DNA of 64,000 nt from Pomacea canaliculata (lineage: Eukaryota; Mollusca; Gastropoda; Architaenioglossa; Ampullariidae), in NCBI RefSeq assembly GCF_003073045.1, contig NC_037598.1:8029842-8093841 (forward strand). Direction: 5' to 3'. The notes under the pieces were generated by a model. The model did not search any database. It was given only the letters and a program-made list of their open reading frames with translations, and was not told where the DNA came from. This document shows, piece after piece, positions 60,501-64,000 of the stretch. Positions within the stretch are counted from its first letter, which is position 1. Every line of letters begins with the position of its first letter. A program made the position numbers and the translations under genes.

Positions 60501-63500
60501 CACACTAGTCATGAATTTCTGGGTACCCTTTGAGCATGGTCTTGATCTCCTTTTACACTGCCTAATTTGTTTCTGAGTGATTTGCAGTAGACACAACTTG
60601 AAAAAATGCTGAAAATTAGGTTTGCTGCCATTCATGTATAAATATATTTGCTATTTCACCAGGTTTGCCACTACACCAGAGTTCCAAGAAAGGATTTTTT
60701 TGGTAACAAAAATTGACCATGAAATGCAAATCTTCAAACGATGTGTGTTGCAGGGATGAGGAATAAAATGGTGTAAACTAACAACACTTCGATATAACTA
60801 AAATTATATTTTACATACATGTAAGATCACATTTTAGGGCTGTGACTGGAGAATACAAGTCAAATCGTCGATGCTGCCAAACTGGCATTTCCTGTTGTAT
60901 TCGAGCTCTGTAACCCAGGTCGATCTCAGCCACTGCCACATTTGTTCCTTCTTGACATTGTGCCACGACACAGCCCCAGGGATCTACAATCTGACATTCA
61001 ATCACTGCAAGGTTAACACTGAAAAATTGCCACCACTCCCAAACTCTCAACACTTCCACCTCACATAAACCTCACACTTCCTATCACACTCTGTTTGGTT
61101 CTATAAAGTACATATGCTTAAAGCTTTAAAGCCCCGAAGTCTAAGCTTTCTTTTTGCCTTTGTGAATCATTCAGTATTAATAGAGTTTAGTCAAAGCAGA
61201 ACATGTCTGGCTAAAGCAAAATAGTAGAAGAAGTCAGCAAGTTAAATTCTACATTTTGGTAAACACTTGCAGTATGGTGCATTACATGTATTAAAAGAAA
61301 AGCAAAGATTGTAAAATAATCAAGATTTAGAAATAATAACAGTTCAAATTTCAGTGATAAATTTCATCTCTTCTTACATTCTACTGATAAAATTTGTTGG
61401 CCTTAAGGGATGTTAAGTACATTCATATACTCCTCTTAAAACAGAGTCAGCAGTCCCACTACCAAATGTGTTTGAGTGGTAAATGTTAAGGGAAATGCAT
61501 CTCTTACCATAGCATGGCCATATGATACCCTCTTTTCATTGTGTCTACCAGTCTGAGCTGCAGCTATCACATAGCACTGGTTTTCAATGGCTCGAGCACG
61601 CATTAACACCTCCCAGTGTGCCATTCCTGTGGCTTGTGTGAAAGCTGATGGGAAAGTCAAAATATCTGCTCCCTGCTGAGTCAGCACTAATGCCAGTTCA
61701 GGAAATCGGACATCATAGCACTTCACAGTGTTAAGGTTGTAATCTGGAAAGCTCATCCCAAAGTGACTAAGGAAACTGTGCAGAAAAATTACAAAACCTT
61801 ATGAAACCAGAAAAAAGACCTTATTGTTAAAATTATTTTGAATCGGTTACTTAAAATTCAAGATGTGTCTGCTTGAACCTATTTGCAAAGTTGAAAATAA
61901 AAACAGATCTAAAGGATACAGTAGACATAGCCACTCGACCAATAGGAGTCATGACAGGCGGTACAATCTTTTTGCCAGGCACAGTGTAGTCACTTTCACA
62001 CAACCTCACTCGACCTTTAAGGTCAAGATCAAATAAGTGTGCCTTCTCATATGTGGCTCTGATAGTTCCTTCATTATCAATCAAAACATGAGTGTTGTGA
62101 ATACGTTTCACGTCACTGTCAGGACCCTGAAAATATAATGCCTCATCAAAAGTGATCAAAAACATAAAACATAAACATGTTTAACTCCCTGCCACATTCT
62201 AAATCCTTTATTTTTGGACTGCTTCTGCCATATCCAAAAAACTTAGTTCTATGAGTAGTTCTATGACTTTGATGGAAATCATAGCAAGAGGGACAGTTGG
62301 TGGTACAGTGGCTCAAGTACCTGTTGCCACAAGAAGAAATGGGTGTCATGGGTTCAGATCTTATCTACAGTCCTCTGCCCTATGAAATTGACATCCTTTT
62401 GTAGGGCTGACTATTGGTAGCATTTCCCGGTAATCCAGTTTCTTTCACCCTATGCATATATGTGTGTATGCATTGTGAGAAAGAGGGAGTGTGTCTGTGC
62501 TGGTGAATGATTATAAGCTGCATTTGATGCCTGCTTAATGTGTGTCCTCTATCACCTTCATGTATGAGTGAGTTTTATGCAAAGTACTTTGAGCCTGCTT
62601 TCGGTGGTGGGAAAATGCATTAAACAAATAAACAGATAATTTAATAATTTATTAATAGTCAAACGAATATTTTTCAATAAATTAAGAATATATAAGCTGC
62701 TAACATGCATACAGCTAATACAATGCACATGTTTGTGTGTTTAAAAACAAATTGATCAACCTGTTGAAGGGTCTCATTTTTTTTTTTTAACACTAAAGGT
62801 ATAATAAACTTTTAAAACTTTTAAATGCAGATGCACTAAAAGGTGGTTTTTGAAACTTTGCATAAATTAGTATCACTGTGCACTTTTGCATATATATGAA
62901 CACACACATGCACGTGTATGTACATGGAAACAAGCCTACACTCTGGCTATTCAATGACCCTTCTAATGCATGCACATTGATTTTAATTTGAAGATTCAAA
63001 CCTTTTGGTGGAAACCACCTATAGAAAGCCAAATACCACTTTCTTGAGCAGCTCTGCAGTACCGTTTCATAATGTCTCCATTTAAACTCTCCGCCATTTC
63101 TACCGTCTGTGATTTTGAATCAGCAATGTAGTCACACGCTTCAGGGAAGAACAACATCTGACAACATATATACAAATTTAGTTCTGGTATATGCATATTT
63201 ATCATAAGTATAATATGAAAACAAAACAAAGAATATGCAATTAAACAACTGAAAATGTTTAAATGAATCAATTTTGATACAAATTGTTCTGTCATGACAA
63301 CTGTTTCTTTAACTCACATATGTTACATTTTAATTTCTCATTCTAAAATTTGTCTTCAGCTACAAGACTACACAGACTCCTAGCTTAATTATTCTTTGGT
63401 CTGCGTATGATTTTCTCAAAATCTATAGTTTCTTTTCTCTTTTTTTATTTGTTTTCTTGTTTCTTGATGTTTTACTATTACCTGAACTCCAAGCTTTTTT

Positions 63501-63724
63501 GCCTTGTGTATCAAAGCTTGACAGACCGCAAAGTTTGCCTCTTTGTCAGCAGTACTCGTCATTTGACAGACCCCGACCAAAGGGTTCATCTTTTCTGAGG
63601 ATAGCGGAAAACTATTACTGGCCATATTTGACGTGAACTGTGAAAGAGGCTTTTGGTAGACCCCAACTCTCCTCCTCACAGTCAACCCGCTGCGAAACAG
63701 GTGAGAAGCGGAGAAAAGCTTCAT
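57589..63724 (-). CDS. NitFhit: NitFhit fusion: nitrilase-like plus FHIT hydrolase, complete
   Basis: Nine exons (minus): 63724-63482, 63157-63002, 62126-61920, 61720-61508, 60990-60819, 60219-60100, 58833-58658, 58474-58406, 57696-57589. All phases match and give 487 aa. Residues 50-about 330 are a Nit1-type carbon-nitrogen hydrolase with the Glu (FFPEACD), Lys (YEKAHLFD) and Cys (CYDVRFPE) triad. The Cys codon opens exon 4. Human NIT1 hydrolyses deaminated glutathione. From about residue 340 a FHIT domain follows: FGHVKISSSCVF, VNIKPVVPGH (the last His codon split by an intron), and the HIT triad HVHVHILPRK in exon 8. FHIT cleaves diadenosine tri/tetraphosphates. The intron between domains is phase 1 and joins TYDLDRQPEYQ without a stop. 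The first 35 residues are Arg/Ser-rich without acids early on, suggesting mitochondrial targeting. Confidence 0.96.
58834..60099. other. NitFhit intron 6
   Basis: AT-rich intron of about 1.27 kb without recognisable repeats or exons. Confidence 0.6.
62290..62640 (+). mobile_element. tRNA-derived SINE in NitFhit intron 2
   Basis: Head with A-box-like TGGTACAGTGGCTCAAG and B-box-like GGGTTCAGATCT about 35 nt later. The tail AAAGTACTTTGAGCCTGCTT followed by GGTGGGAAAATGCATTAAA resembles the 'CTTTGAG...GGAAAAGCGCTATATAAA' tails shared by many animal SINEs with their LINE partners. It is antisense to NitFhit. Confidence 0.75.
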
Positions 63725-64000
63725 GCAAACTGTGTTAAGACGTACACTTTCTAAGTATTGAAGCCTTATAGAAGAAAACGGCTTACAGTGTATACGATAT
63801 CTATATTATTACTTTTAAGAAAGTTATTTTTTCTATTTACTGTTTAATGCTTGCTTTATGTTTGGTCACTTTCACTTTCAACATAGACCTTTGATCGACT
63901 TCTTAAAAATATAACCTTGACCTTTTAAAAAAAGTCGTTTCCGTTTCCTGTTTTGCAAGGGACATAACTATTACCTATAGACTAAGTGATCCTTTATTTT
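63725..64000. other. NitFhit 5' flank
   Basis: AT-rich sequence upstream of the NitFhit start, running to the window edge. It probably holds the 5' UTR and promoter. No motif is certain. Confidence 0.4.

Noticed and set aside
1..64000. CRISPR array, bacterial-type operon, rRNA or functional tRNA gene
   Set aside because: No regular spaced repeats, no polycistronic layout, and the only tRNA-like sequences are SINE heads.

Overview
This is animal genomic DNA: AT-rich, intron-rich, with GT-AG introns and many decayed transposons. A fused nitrilase-FHIT gene (NitFhit), two 'rolling stone' genes, a tRNA-derived SINE with a 13-bp target-site duplication and Tigger/mariner/MULE debris suggest an invertebrate, most likely a lophotrochozoan such as a gastropod mollusc. 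The taxon is an inference; no ribosomal or mitochondrial marker is present. Layout, left to right: (1) 0.76-24.87 kb, minus strand: an 18-exon gene for a TTLL3-type tubulin glycine ligase, modelled end to end with every intron phase consistent (about 1332 aa). Its introns hold a MULE with tandem-repeat termini, an inverted repeat pair, a Tigger fragment, a 600-bp MITE, a mariner relic, a perfect 65-bp palindrome and a SINE. (2) 25-29 kb: intergenic, with a LINE relic split by a hAT-like MITE. (3) 29.04-30.18 kb, plus: an intronless GC-rich ORF of 378 aa with no recognised family. (4) 31.5-34.7 kb: a SWIM-type zinc-finger gene (plus) facing a THAP-domain gene (minus). The THAP copy has lost its zinc-ligand histidine and appears frameshifted just after its start. 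(5) 38.9-49.0 kb, plus: two rolling stone paralogues about 8 kb apart with identical first-exon length and intron phase. (6) 49.9-51.8 kb: two LINE reverse-transcriptase relics. (7) 52.78-54.58 kb, plus: a complete three-exon EBP sterol isomerase. (8) 57.59-63.72 kb, minus: a complete nine-exon NitFhit gene. The genes are ordinary independent eukaryotic loci (axonemal tubulin modification, muscle or membrane biology, sterol synthesis, nitrilase/HIT metabolism). I see no operon-like or functionally linked cluster. The most unusual items are the MULE with tandemly repeated inverted termini, the decayed THAP gene beside a SWIM gene, the recent in-frame 135-bp duplication in the TTLL3 tail, the orphan intronless ORF and the perfect palindrome.
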